A stretch of 64,000 nt of DNA from Bradyrhizobium icense (lineage in GTDB: Bacteria > Pseudomonadota > Alphaproteobacteria > Rhizobiales > Xanthobacteraceae): contig NZ_CP016428.1 in the NCBI RefSeq assembly GCF_001693385.1, forward strand, positions 8,236,001 to 8,300,000. The letters are read 5' to 3'. A model generated the notes under the pieces. That model was not told the origin of the DNA. It saw nothing but the letters and a program-made list of their open reading frames with translations, and ran no database searches. Below are positions 53,769 to 62,131 of the stretch, one piece after another. Each line of letters begins with the position of its first letter. Position 1 is the stretch's first letter. Made by a program: the position numbers and the translations under genes.

Positions 53769-54986
53769 TTACAACGCCTCGCCCTTCAGCAACCGCGGCA
53801 CTTCACCTGACAACCCCGCAGCCTGGCGGATGAACAGGTTCTTCAGCGGCGGTGCGCGATCGACGAGGCCGAGCCCGATATCGCGCACGGTGCGCAGCAG
53901 CGTCGATTCGTTGGAGAACAGAAAATTCAGCGAGTTGGTCGCAACGCCCATCGCCATGGTGTCGAACCGCCGCCAGCGCTGATAGCGGTCGAGCACGTCG
54001 GCCTGGCCGGGATCGATGCCGAGCCGGGCTGCATCCACCACGACTTCGGCCAGCGCTGCGACGTCCTTCAGGCCCATGTTGAGGCCCTGCCCCGCGATCG
54101 GATGAATGACGTGCGCGGCGTCGCCGACCAGCGCGAGCCGCTCGGCGATGAAGGAGCGTGCGACGAAATAGCCGAGTGGAAATGCACGCGGCTTGTCGAG
54201 CGCCTTGATCTCGCCGAGGTGCAGGCCGAAACGCTTCTCGAGTTCATCGTGGAATTCGGCTTCGCCGAGCGCCGTGATGCGTGCGGCCTCGGTGCGGCTC
54301 TCGGTCCACACCAGCGACGAGCGCTTTCCGCTCAGCGGCAGGATCGCAAACGGGCCGGCGGGAAGAAAATGCTCTTCGGCGCGGCCGTGATGATCCCGTT
54401 CATGGCCAACAGTGACGACGATGCCGGATTGATCGTAGTCCCAGCCATGGGTGGCAATGCCGGCGCGCTCGCGCAACCGCGAGCGGGCGCCGTCGGCAGC
54501 GACCAGCAGGCTTGCCTCGATGACATTGCCGTCGGCGAGCGTCACGGTGACGCCATCGGAACGTGAATCGTAGGTCGAAACGGCGGTTGCCCGGAGATCG
54601 ATGCCTTCGACCTCGGCGCGCTCGACCAGCGCGTCGATCAGGCGGCGATTCTCGACCATGTGGGCAAACGGCTCGCCGGGCTCGACATCTCCCGCAAACG
54701 TCAGGAATACCGGGCGTGTCGCGTCATCCAGCCTCGAATCGGTAACGACCATGTCGAGGATGGCTTGCGAATCCGACACCTTGTTCCAGACGCCGAGCGT
54801 CTCGAACAGCCGCCGGCAGGCGGCCACAATGGCGGTCGCGCGTGGATCGCGGCTCGGCCGCACCGCGAGCGTAGGATCGGCGACGATAACCGGAATTTCC
54901 GCGCCAAGACCCTGGCGCAGCGCCAGCGCCAGCGCCAGCCCGGCAAAGGCGCCGCCGCATATGACAATACTTCGCTGTGTCGCCAT
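53769..54986 (-). CDS. UbiH/UbiF/COQ6-family FAD-dependent hydroxylase
   Basis: A 405-residue flavoprotein mono-oxygenase of ubiquinone synthesis. The FAD-binding GGAFAGLALALAL near the N-terminus is a variant of GxGxxG (GGAFAG), followed by ENRRLIDALVERAE, LVAADGARSRLRERAGI (the DG motif) and LVGDAAHVIHPIAGQGLNMGLKDVAALAEVV (the GD motif and the family signature). In alphaproteobacteria several related proteins (UbiH, UbiL, UbiM) share the ring hydroxylations, so which position this one hydroxylates cannot be told. The next gene on that strand is far away. Confidence 0.9.
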   Translation of the reverse strand: MATQRSIVICGGAFAGLALALALRQGLGAEIPVIVADPTLAVRPSRDPRATAIVAACRRLFETLGVWNKVSDSQAILDMVVTDSRLDDATRPVFLTFAGDVEPGEPFAHMVENRRLIDALVERAEVEGIDLRATAVSTYDSRSDGVTVTLADGNVIEASLLVAADGARSRLRERAGIATHGWDYDQSGIVVTVGHERDHHGRAEEHFLPAGPFAILPLSGKRSSLVWTESRTEAARITALGEAEFHDELEKRFGLHLGEIKALDKPRAFPLGYFVARSFIAERLALVGDAAHVIHPIAGQGLNMGLKDVAALAEVVVDAARLGIDPGQADVLDRYQRWRRFDTMAMGVATNSLNFLFSNESTLLRTVRDIGLGLVDRAPPLKNLFIRQAAGLSGEVPRLLKGEAL

Positions 54987-55077
54987 GCGATCCGTACCCG
55001 GTTACGCCCTCAGACCAGACTTGCTACCTGATAATAGCTGGGCGAAACAGGGCCGAGAAACAAGGTCCTTAACCAGA

Positions 55078-55170
55078 CGTCATTCCGGGGCGCGCGCCAG
55101 CGCGAACCCGGAATCCAGAGGTTTGGCACGAGATTCCGGGTTCGCCTGTTCGAGGAGCCCCGGAATGACG
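55078..55170. repeat. Nested palindromic repeat (family G) before tesB
   Basis: Outer arms CGTCATTCCGGGGC (55078-55091) and its complement (55157-55170) enclose perfect inner arms GCGAACCCGGAATC (55102-55115) and complement (55132-55145). This CGTCATTCCGGG form is a common Bradyrhizobium repeat. It ends 27 bases before the tesB start codon. Confidence 0.8.
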
Positions 55171-55197
55171 GCGCCTCCACGAATTGAAAGCACCACC

Positions 55198-56058
55198 ATG
55201 TCCAAAGGCCTGATTGACCTGATTTCCATTCTCGATCTGGAGCCGCTCGAGGTGAACCTGTTCCGAGGCAACAGCCCGAAGACGAGCTGGCAGCGGGTGT
55301 TCGGTGGGCAGGTGATCGGGCAGGCCATGGTCGCGGCGTGCCGCACCGTCGAGGGCCGCCTGCCGCATTCGATCCATTGCTATTTCATCCTGCCGGGCGA
55401 TCCGCAGATTCCGATCATCTACCAGGTCGAGCGGTTGCGCGACGGCAAGAGCTATTCGACCAGACGCGTCACCGCGATCCAGCACGGTAACGCCATTTTC
55501 TCCATCATGGTCTCGTTTCACGCCGAGGAAGCAGGCGCGTTCGACCACCAGGACCAGATACCGGACGTGCCGCCGCCGGAAAAACTCACGGCGGAGGAGG
55601 TGGCAAAACAACCGATGTTCCGCGAGATGCCGGAATTCATCCGCCGCTATTACGAATCCGACCGGCCGATCGAACTGCGCCCGGTCGAGCTCGGCCGCTA
55701 TTTCGGCCAGAAGATCGACGACGGGCGCATCCATGTCTGGATCCGCACTGCAGCCAAGCTGCCGGACGATCCGGCGCTGCATCTGTGCGCGCTGGCCTAT
55801 GCGTCGGATTTCTCGCTGCTTGATGCGGTAATGGCGCGCTACGGCCGCACGCTGTTCGACAAGCGCATGATGCCGGCCAGCCTCGATCATGCGATGTGGT
55901 TTCACCGGCCGTTCCGCGCCGACGAATGGCTGCTCTATGCGCAGGACTCTCCGAGCGCGCAAGACGGCCGCGGCTTGACCCGCGGCCTGATCTTCAAGCC
56001 CGATGGCACGCTGGTCGCGTCCGTCGCCCAGGAAGGCTCGGTGCGCCAGCGCAAGTGA
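55198..56058 (+). CDS. tesB: Acyl-CoA thioesterase II (TesB)
   Basis: A 286-residue double-hotdog thioesterase that hydrolyses medium- and long-chain acyl-CoA. First hotdog: FRGNSPKTSWQRVFGGQVIGQAMVAACRTV and HSIHCYFILPGDPQIPIIYQVERLRDGKSYSTRRVTAIQ; second: ALAYASDFSLLDAV (the Asp of the D-T/S-Q triad), LDHAMWFHRPFRADEWLLYAQDSPSAQDGRGLTRGLIF (Ser and Gln). All catalytic residues are in place. The ATG at 55198 is preceded by GAAAG; the long open frame upstream runs through a repeat and the ubiH region and is not real. Confidence 0.93.
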   Translation: MSKGLIDLISILDLEPLEVNLFRGNSPKTSWQRVFGGQVIGQAMVAACRTVEGRLPHSIHCYFILPGDPQIPIIYQVERLRDGKSYSTRRVTAIQHGNAIFSIMVSFHAEEAGAFDHQDQIPDVPPPEKLTAEEVAKQPMFREMPEFIRRYYESDRPIELRPVELGRYFGQKIDDGRIHVWIRTAAKLPDDPALHLCALAYASDFSLLDAVMARYGRTLFDKRMMPASLDHAMWFHRPFRADEWLLYAQDSPSAQDGRGLTRGLIFKPDGTLVASVAQEGSVRQRK

Positions 56059-56061
56059 GGC

Positions 56062-56949
56062 TCACGCGTTCGCGTACGCGCCGCGCTCCGCCAAAACAGT
56101 CTGCGACGCGAGCCACTGCGACATCCATCGATACACCCAGGGTATCGGGATGATGAAGAAGAAGCCGATCACAGCCACGATGGCGCGCCAAAGAAACTCC
56201 AGTCCGCTGCCGATGAAGAGGACTTCACGCCGCGTGCCTTGGATGTTCCGGCAAAACCATCGCAGCCAGGCGACATACACCCAGGCCCACCCGACAATCG
56301 TGATGATGGAGATTACGGCCAGAATGGACCATCCGACATAGGCCCACACCGAACCGGAGAAGCTGAACCCGAGCGGCTGTCCGTTGGACGAAAGGTTCGC
56401 GACCAACCACTTCACGAAAAGCCAATAGAGTCCAAGCTGACCGAGACTGACGAGATTGCTGAGCCACTCGATGCCAGTCAGTCCGACCCCGATGATCACG
56501 ACGGCAGCCCCGAAATACCAGGGCACGATCGTCATCGCCTCGCCTTCGAAGCCGAGGTTCGGGCGCCCCGGCACCTTCACGCACGAGACAATCCACTTGG
56601 TGTACCACACCAGGACCCACGGTCCGGGGATGATGAAGATGAGGCCGAGCACGAGGACGAGTGTGCGCCAGACAAACTCCAGAATTCCGAAATCGATCGA
56701 CAGCGGGCCTCCGCTATAGCTTCCGGCCATTTGTGGAGGGCCGCCGGGTTGCGCGAAAGAGGGCGGGCCCGATCCGCCTGGTATCAGCCCCGGGATTTCT
56801 CCCGCCCGCTGCCAGCCTGACATTCCCTCGGTCCAGACCAGCGTATCCGCCCCGACCATGCCGCGGGTAATGAGGTCGCGAAGCTGCGCCTCCGGATAAG
56901 GGCCCTGTTGCTGGCCATTGGCTGCATAAAACCACGATCGGTTCGACAT
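56062..56949 (-). CDS. GYF_2/DUF4339 membrane protein with duplicated DUF898-like module
   Basis: A 295-residue protein. Residues ~1-50 (WFYAANGQQQGPYPEAQLRDLITRGMVGADTLVW) are a GYF_2 (DUF4339) domain, a small fold thought to bind Pro-rich peptides. The remainder contains about six membrane helices. Two segments resemble each other: GILEFVWRTLVLVLGLIFIIPGPWV and GLEFLWRAIVAVIGFFFIIPIPWV, each followed by a Trp-rich WxxxW(I/L) stretch, so the membrane part arose by duplication. The function is unknown. AAGGA lies upstream of the ATG at 56949. Convergent with tesB with a three-base gap. Confidence 0.82.
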   Translation of the reverse strand: MSNRSWFYAANGQQQGPYPEAQLRDLITRGMVGADTLVWTEGMSGWQRAGEIPGLIPGGSGPPSFAQPGGPPQMAGSYSGGPLSIDFGILEFVWRTLVLVLGLIFIIPGPWVLVWYTKWIVSCVKVPGRPNLGFEGEAMTIVPWYFGAAVVIIGVGLTGIEWLSNLVSLGQLGLYWLFVKWLVANLSSNGQPLGFSFSGSVWAYVGWSILAVISIITIVGWAWVYVAWLRWFCRNIQGTRREVLFIGSGLEFLWRAIVAVIGFFFIIPIPWVYRWMSQWLASQTVLAERGAYANA

Positions 56950-57003
56950 TTTATTTCCTTGAGCCGTGGAAAATGGAGGGAGCCGGCGGGCGGCTGGGAG
57001 TGA

Positions 57004-57537
<534 letters not shown>

Positions 57538-57629
57538 GACATCACCGAACTTCAGGGCGCGGCGGCAACGACGCCGAATGCGCGAAGCCAAGAAACGGCA
57601 ACGAAACGACAACAGGCCGGGGGAATTTT

Positions 57630-58937
57630 ATGGGGGCACCATCGTATCGCGCAGCAGGCAATGCTGCGTTCATGACGCTTGCGGCGAGCTTCGCACTCAT
57701 CACGCCGGCTCAGGCCGAGACGTCCACCATCAATGCCGCCGACACCGCGTGGATGATCGTTGCCACCGCGCTCGTGCTGATGATGACGATACCGGGCCTG
57801 GCGCTGTTTTATTCCGGCATGGTGCGAAAGAAGAACGTGCTGGCGACCATGGCGCAAAGCCTCGCCGCCGTCGCAATCATCTCGCTTCTCTGGGTGGCCT
57901 TCGGCTATTCGCTGGCTTTTGTCGGCGATGGCGCCTTGATCGGCACGCTCGACCGCTGGTTTCTGATCGGCATGACGATGGAAAGCGTCAATCCGGCGGC
58001 CAAGACGATTCCGGAAGCGCTTTTCATGCTGTACCAGATGACGTTTGCGATCATCACGGTGGCGCTGGTGGCGGGCGCGGTGGCCGACCGGATGCGGTTT
58101 TCGGCCTATCTCCTGTTCTCCGTCGGCTGGTTCATGTTCGTCTATGTGCCGCTCGCGCACTGGGTATGGGGCGGCGGCTTCCTTGCGACCAGCGGCGTGC
58201 TGGATTTCGCCGGCGGACTCGTCGTGCATCTTTCCGCCGGCGTCGGCGGGCTGGTAGCGGCGATGGTGGTAGGCCGGCGTCATGGCTATGGCAGCGAGAA
58301 CCTCGCGCCGTTCGACCTCTCGCTCGCCGTGATCGGCACCGGATTGTTGTGGGTCGGCTGGTTCGGCTTCAATGGCGGATCGGCGCTGGCCGCGAATTCG
58401 CGCGCGATCATGGCGATCACCGCGACGCATCTGGCCGCCTGCGCCGGCGCGCTGACCTGGGCCGCGATCGAATGGGCGACGCGGCGCAAACCGTCAGTGC
58501 TCGGCATGATCTCGGGCGCGATTGCGGGCCTCGGCACAATCACGCCGGCCTCCGGATTCGTTGCGCCGTGGCACGGCGTCGTCATTGGCATCGTCGCGGG
58601 AACGCTCTGCTTCTGGGCCTGCACCTGGCTCAAGCAGCGCTTCAAGTATGACGACTCGCTCGACGTGTTCGGCGTCCACGGCATCGGTGGATTGACCGGC
58701 ACATTGCTCGCCGGCGTCTTCGCGGTGAACGCAATCGGCGGCACTAGCGGCCTGATCGAGGGTAACGCTCAGCAGGTACTGACCCAGCTCTATGGCGTCG
58801 CGGTTACCTTCGCCTGGTGCGGCGGCGTCACCTTTGTCCTGCTCAAGCTGGTGGGCGTGTTCGCGCCGCTACGGGTGTCACTGCAGCAGGAGCTGGAAGG
58901 CCTCGACATCTCGCAGCATGGCGAAGCCCTGCAGTAG
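57630..58937 (+). CDS. amtB: Ammonium transporter AmtB, copy 1
   Basis: A 435-residue ammonium channel with a signal-like N-terminus (~1-29, ending AQAET) and 11 membrane helices. Conserved parts: MTIPGLALFYSGMVRKKNVLATMAQS, the pore His pair in VVHLSAGVGGLVAA and DVFGVHGIGGLTGTLL, the Phe gate region (YQMTFAIITVALV) and DFAGGLVVH. All residues needed for conduction seem present. GGGGGAA precedes the ATG. The short C-terminal tail (LEGLDISQHGEALQ) keeps the GlnK-interacting GLD..EHGE-like motif. Paired with glnK1. Confidence 0.94.
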   Translation: MGAPSYRAAGNAAFMTLAASFALITPAQAETSTINAADTAWMIVATALVLMMTIPGLALFYSGMVRKKNVLATMAQSLAAVAIISLLWVAFGYSLAFVGDGALIGTLDRWFLIGMTMESVNPAAKTIPEALFMLYQMTFAIITVALVAGAVADRMRFSAYLLFSVGWFMFVYVPLAHWVWGGGFLATSGVLDFAGGLVVHLSAGVGGLVAAMVVGRRHGYGSENLAPFDLSLAVIGTGLLWVGWFGFNGGSALAANSRAIMAITATHLAACAGALTWAAIEWATRRKPSVLGMISGAIAGLGTITPASGFVAPWHGVVIGIVAGTLCFWACTWLKQRFKYDDSLDVFGVHGIGGLTGTLLAGVFAVNAIGGTSGLIEGNAQQVLTQLYGVAVTFAWCGGVTFVLLKLVGVFAPLRVSLQQELEGLDISQHGEALQ

Positions 58938-59004
58938 TCCACCCACCCAAGTACCGTTCAAGTACCGCTTTCTTGCCCTGCTGCTGAGCACGATTGCGTC
59001 GGCC

Positions 59005-59038
59005 GTCAGGCCCTGCCCATGTTTTGGGCAGGCCTGAC
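59005..59038 (+). terminator. Hairpin after amtB1
   Basis: GTCAGGCC(C)TGCCCA at 59005-59019 pairs with TGGGCAGGCCTGAC at 59025-59038, a 14-base stem with one bulged C. There is no clear T run after it (CTACGCTTTGGG), so termination may be partial. Confidence 0.55.
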
Positions 59039-59134
59039 TACGCTTTGGGCGCGACGGAATGGCGCAGGAAGATGCAATTCCCGCAAAGAGCGAAAAGGCC
59101 CGGATTCATAATCTGTTAGGGGACGATCCCGATC

Positions 59135-59150
59135 TGGCACGGCATTTGAT
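59135..59150 (+). promoter_or_regulatory. Sigma-54-type promoter for glnK2-amtB2
   Basis: TGGCACG-GCAT-TTGAT matches the consensus TGGCACG-N4-TTGCA fully at -24 and in three of five bases at -12 (GA instead of GC). It is 106 bases before glnK2. With glnK-amtB downstream, NtrC-activated expression in nitrogen limitation is likely. Confidence 0.55.
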
Positions 59151-59255
59151 TCTAACGGTCCCGGCTGTGCCCGCGTAGTGAACATCTCCGCGTGGTGAAC
59201 CTCAGTCGAGAACGCCCGGTCCGCCCGACCCGGGCCCAAGCGGGGACCAAGACCC

Positions 59256-59594
59256 ATGAAAATTGTTATGGCGATCATCAAGCCATTCAAACTCGAAGAA
59301 GTCCGCGACGCCCTGACCGCCATTGGCGTTCACGGTCTGACGGTGACGGAAGTCAAAGGCTATGGCCGCCAGAAGGGCCACACTGAAATCTATCGCGGCG
59401 CCGAATATGCCGTGAGCTTCCTGCCCAAGATCAAGATCGAGGTCGCAGTCGCCTCGGACCAGGTCGACAAGACCATCGACGCCATCACATCAGCCGCCAA
59501 GACCGGACAGATCGGCGACGGCAAGATCTTCGTCATCAACCTCGACCATGCGGTTCGCATCCGCACCGGTGAGGCGGATGCCGCGGCCCTCTGA
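59256..59594 (+). CDS. glnK: PII nitrogen regulatory protein GlnK, copy 2
   Basis: A second 112-residue PII protein, very similar to copy 1. The T-loop with Tyr51 ([15 protein letters not shown]) and the [12 protein letters not shown]-loop are unchanged; differences cluster in helices and near the C-terminus (NLDHAVRIRTGEADAAAL versus [18 protein letters not shown]). Same regulatory role, presumably for amtB2, which begins 38 bases after the stop. Upstream lies a good sigma-54-type site. ATG at 59256 has a weak ribosome binding site. Confidence 0.95.
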   Translation: MKIVMAIIKPFKLEEVRDALTAIGVHGLTVTEVKGYGRQKGHTEIYRGAEYAVSFLPKIKIEVAVASDQVDKTIDAITSAAKTGQIGDGKIFVINLDHAVRIRTGEADAAAL

Positions 59595-59632
59595 TTTCGC
59601 GCACAAACCTTACCACTCAGGAGTAGAATCAA

Positions 59633-61075
59633 ATGACGTTTAAACGTCCCTATAGCGCGGGATTGGCGGCCTTCGCAGTCGGCCTGTTCGCCGCGACCGC
59701 TGCCTACGCCGAACCGACCGTCAACAAGGGCGACAACGCCTGGATGATGACGTCGACGGTGCTGGTGCTGTTGATGACCATTCCGGGCCTGGCGCTGTTC
59801 TATGGCGGTCTCGTCCGCTCCAAGAACATGCTCTCGGTCTTGATGCAGGTCTTCTACACCGTCTGCATCGCCATCCTGCTCTGGGCGCTCTATGGCTACA
59901 GCCTCGCCTTCACCGGCGGTTCCGACTTCATCGGCGGCTTCTCCAAGGCTTTCCTGATGGGCGTGACCCCGGATTCGAAGGCAGTGACCTTCAGCGTCGA
60001 CGCCAACATCTCCGAGTTCATCTATATCTGCTTCCAGATGACCTTCGCGGCGATCACGCCTGCCCTCATCGTCGGCGCTTTCGCCGAACGCATGAAGTTC
60101 GCGGCGATCGCGCTGTTCGTTCCGCTGTGGATCACGCTGATCTACCTCCCGATCGCGCACATGGTCTGGTACTGGGCCGGCCCGGACGCGATCACGGATG
60201 CAGCCAAGGCGCTTGCCGCGGCGGCTGACGGCGCGGCGAAGACCGCGGCGCAGGCCAAACTCGACGAGATCAACGCCGACGCCGGCTGGATCTTCAAGAA
60301 GGGTGCGATCGACTTCGCCGGCGGCACCGTGGTGCACATCAACGCCGGCATCGCCGGTCTGGTCGGTGCGCTCCTGATCGGCAAGCGCGTCGGTTACGGC
60401 AAGGAACTGATGGCTCCGCACTCCCTCACCATGAGCATGATCGGCGCTTCGCTGCTCTGGGTCGGCTGGTTCGGCTTCAACGCCGGCTCGAACCTGGAAG
60501 CCTCCGGCGGCGCCGCGCTTGCCATGACCAACTCCTTCGTTGCGACCGCAGCGGCGGCGATGGCCTGGATGTTCGCGGAATGGATCGTCAAGGGCCACCC
60601 TTCCGTGCTCGGTGCGTTGTCGGGTGCGGTGGCGGGCCTCGTGGCGGTCACGCCCGCGGCCGGCTTTGCGGGTCCGATGGGTGCGATCGTGCTCGGTCTC
60701 GTGGTCGGCGTCGTCTGCCTGTTCTTCTGTACTGTGGTGAAGAACTCGCTCGGCTATGACGACTCGCTCGACGTGTTCGGCGTCCACTGCGTCGGCGGCA
60801 TCGTCGGCGCGATTGGCACCGGCATCCTGGTGAATCCCGCACTCGGCGGCACTGGCGTCATGGATTACGTCGCCGGCAAGATCGCGGACTACGACTTCGT
60901 CGCGCAGATGACTTCGCAGCTCTGGGGTGTCTGCACCACGCTGGTGTGGTCCGGCATTGGCTCGGCGATCCTGTTCAAGGTCGTCGATGTGATCGTTGGG
61001 CTGCGTGTCAACGTCGAGACCGAGCGTGAAGGCCTCGATGTCACCGAGCACACCGAGCGCGCCTACAACATGTAA
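59633..61075 (+). CDS. amtB: Ammonium transporter AmtB, copy 2
   Basis: A 480-residue ammonium channel, longer than copy 1. Signal-like start ~1-24 (FAVGLFAATAAYAEP), MTIPGLALFYGGLVRSKNMLSVLMQVFYT, and pore histidines in GGTVVHINAGIAGLVGALL and DVFGVHCVGGIVGAIG. A charged, Ala-rich insertion of about 35 residues (AITDAAKALAAAADGAAKT...) lies in the loop before the fifth helix and explains most of the extra length. The tail REGLDVTEHTERAYNM ends in the GlnK-binding EHxE type. AGGAG upstream. A perfect terminator follows. Confidence 0.95.
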   Translation: MTFKRPYSAGLAAFAVGLFAATAAYAEPTVNKGDNAWMMTSTVLVLLMTIPGLALFYGGLVRSKNMLSVLMQVFYTVCIAILLWALYGYSLAFTGGSDFIGGFSKAFLMGVTPDSKAVTFSVDANISEFIYICFQMTFAAITPALIVGAFAERMKFAAIALFVPLWITLIYLPIAHMVWYWAGPDAITDAAKALAAAADGAAKTAAQAKLDEINADAGWIFKKGAIDFAGGTVVHINAGIAGLVGALLIGKRVGYGKELMAPHSLTMSMIGASLLWVGWFGFNAGSNLEASGGAALAMTNSFVATAAAAMAWMFAEWIVKGHPSVLGALSGAVAGLVAVTPAAGFAGPMGAIVLGLVVGVVCLFFCTVVKNSLGYDDSLDVFGVHCVGGIVGAIGTGILVNPALGGTGVMDYVAGKIADYDFVAQMTSQLWGVCTTLVWSGIGSAILFKVVDVIVGLRVNVETEREGLDVTEHTERAYNM

Positions 61076-61158
61076 GTTCTCCCGGGGTGCGATCTCCAAG
61101 AAGGGGTCGCATCCACAACTCCGGTTCGGGCACATACCCGGCAATGCCCTGACCGTTG

Positions 61159-61194
61159 AGGGGCTCCAGCGCAAGCTGGAGCCCCTTTCTTTTT
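61159..61194 (+). terminator. Rho-independent terminator of glnK2-amtB2
   Basis: AGGGGCTCCAGC (61159-61170), loop GCAA, GCTGGAGCCCCT (61175-61186), then TTCTTTTT. A perfect 12-base stem with a T run, the clearest terminator in the window. Confidence 0.95.
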
Positions 61195-61317
61195 GCTTCG
61201 GCTCCCCAAGAAAGGATTGCAAGACCGGACGAGAGCCGTCGAAGTGGCAGGAACAACAGAACCGGGAGGGCGCTGCCGGCGTGTGAGCGGCTGCCGGGTC
61301 GGCGGCGCTGCCGGCCG

Positions 61318-61728
61318 CTATCCTCCGCTTTCTGACGGCGTGATCAGCTCAACTGTCGGAAAATAGGTGCGGTAGCGCCGCGCATCCCGCGTCAGGAGTG
61401 GCCGCTGCTCGACTGCGGCGTGAGCGCCGATAAAAAAGTCGGACAGTACGCCGGTGCGAGGGCCGGCGCTGCGGTACCTCAGGTAAGCCTTGCCCGCGAG
61501 AAAAAGTGCGGAACGCGGGATCGTTACCACATTGATTTCCAGGTTGCGGAGCATCGCGTCCACATCTTCGACAGCAGAGTAGCGTGTCGAGATCTCCGCG
61601 TAGATGACGTCATTGATGATAAGCGGCCCAACCGAAGCCGCTTGCTCGAGCTGTCCCTGCGACCAGTCCGCCCACGTTTCGCCGTCGGTGACGACGTCCA
61701 AGAGGACGTTCGAATCGACCAATGTCAT
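61318..61728 (-). CDS. PIN-domain toxin (VapC-like)
   Basis: A 136-residue PIN-domain ribonuclease. The four acidic metal ligands are visible: Asp5 (LVDSNVLLD), Glu45 (IYAEIS), Asp97 (LSDFFIGAHA) and Asp115 (TRDARRY). VapC toxins cut RNA (often tRNA or rRNA) when not held by the antitoxin. The start overlaps the antitoxin stop by four bases (ATGA), so the pair is translationally coupled. The target is unknown. Confidence 0.9.
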   Translation of the reverse strand: MTLVDSNVLLDVVTDGETWADWSQGQLEQAASVGPLIINDVIYAEISTRYSAVEDVDAMLRNLEINVVTIPRSALFLAGKAYLRYRSAGPRTGVLSDFFIGAHAAVEQRPLLTRDARRYRTYFPTVELITPSESGG

Positions 61729-61961
61729 TCCGGTTCGCCGCGGAGGAGAGCCATTAGTTCGTCGGTCGTCATGCCCGGGCCGGCTGACCCGCGCGCTTTG
61801 GCAAACCTGCTCGGCGGCCGAGGCCCGTCAGCTTTCTCGATGACCACGCCGCCATCGGCGCTGCGGCGAAAATCCACCCGACTGCCGGGTTGGATTCCCA
61901 AATAGTCGCGGACTGGCTTCGGAATTGTCACTTGGCCCTTGCGGGTGACTGTCGTTGTCAT
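61725..61961 (-). CDS. SpoVT-AbrB-type antitoxin (VapB-like)
   Basis: A 78-residue protein with an N-terminal AbrB/MazE DNA-binding swapped-hairpin domain (TVTRKGQVTIPKPVRDYLGIQPGSRVDF, ~5-32) and a C-terminal extended region (~45-78, ending ELMALLRGEPE) that would wrap the toxin. It neutralises the PIN toxin and, with it, represses the operon. The promoter carries two 9-base palindromes of the GGTA-N-TACC type, the likely operator. The first gene of the pair. Confidence 0.9.
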   Translation of the reverse strand: MTTTVTRKGQVTIPKPVRDYLGIQPGSRVDFRRSADGGVVIEKADGPRPPSRFAKARGSAGPGMTTDELMALLRGEPE

Positions 61962-61974
61962 CGCTCGATCTCTA

Positions 61975-62018
61975 GGTAATACCAGAATAGTATATGGTAA
62001 TACCTCGCAAATTGTCTA
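61975..62018 (-). promoter_or_regulatory. Promoter and double operator of the toxin-antitoxin pair
   Basis: On the minus strand TAGACA (62018-62013) and TATACT (61994-61989) are 18 bases apart, a good promoter. Two identical palindromes GGTAATACC lie at 61975-61983 and 61996-62004, exactly 21 bases (two turns) apart, one on each side of the -10, well placed for autorepression. Confidence 0.65.
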
Positions 62019-62131
62019 GTGCGGCCGATGGTTAATCGCGTCTTAACCTCGCCGTATCTATGGTGGTTTGATGGGTTTCCGGGGCTCGCTTAAGCCCTTT
62101 GACTGCTTTTGAAAGTGCTGGCGTTTCAGAC

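Larger units (their letters stand above)
58938..59255. other. Intergenic region between the two glnK-amtB pairs
   Basis: The 318 bases contain a strong hairpin after amtB1 (59005-59038) and a sigma-54-type site (59135-59150). No gene is seen. The second pair therefore probably has its own promoter. Confidence 0.6.

Noticed and set aside
59390..61222. Open frame of 610 codons on the minus strand opposite glnK2-amtB2
   Set aside because: It crosses two real genes and a terminator on the other strand and has a shadow composition.
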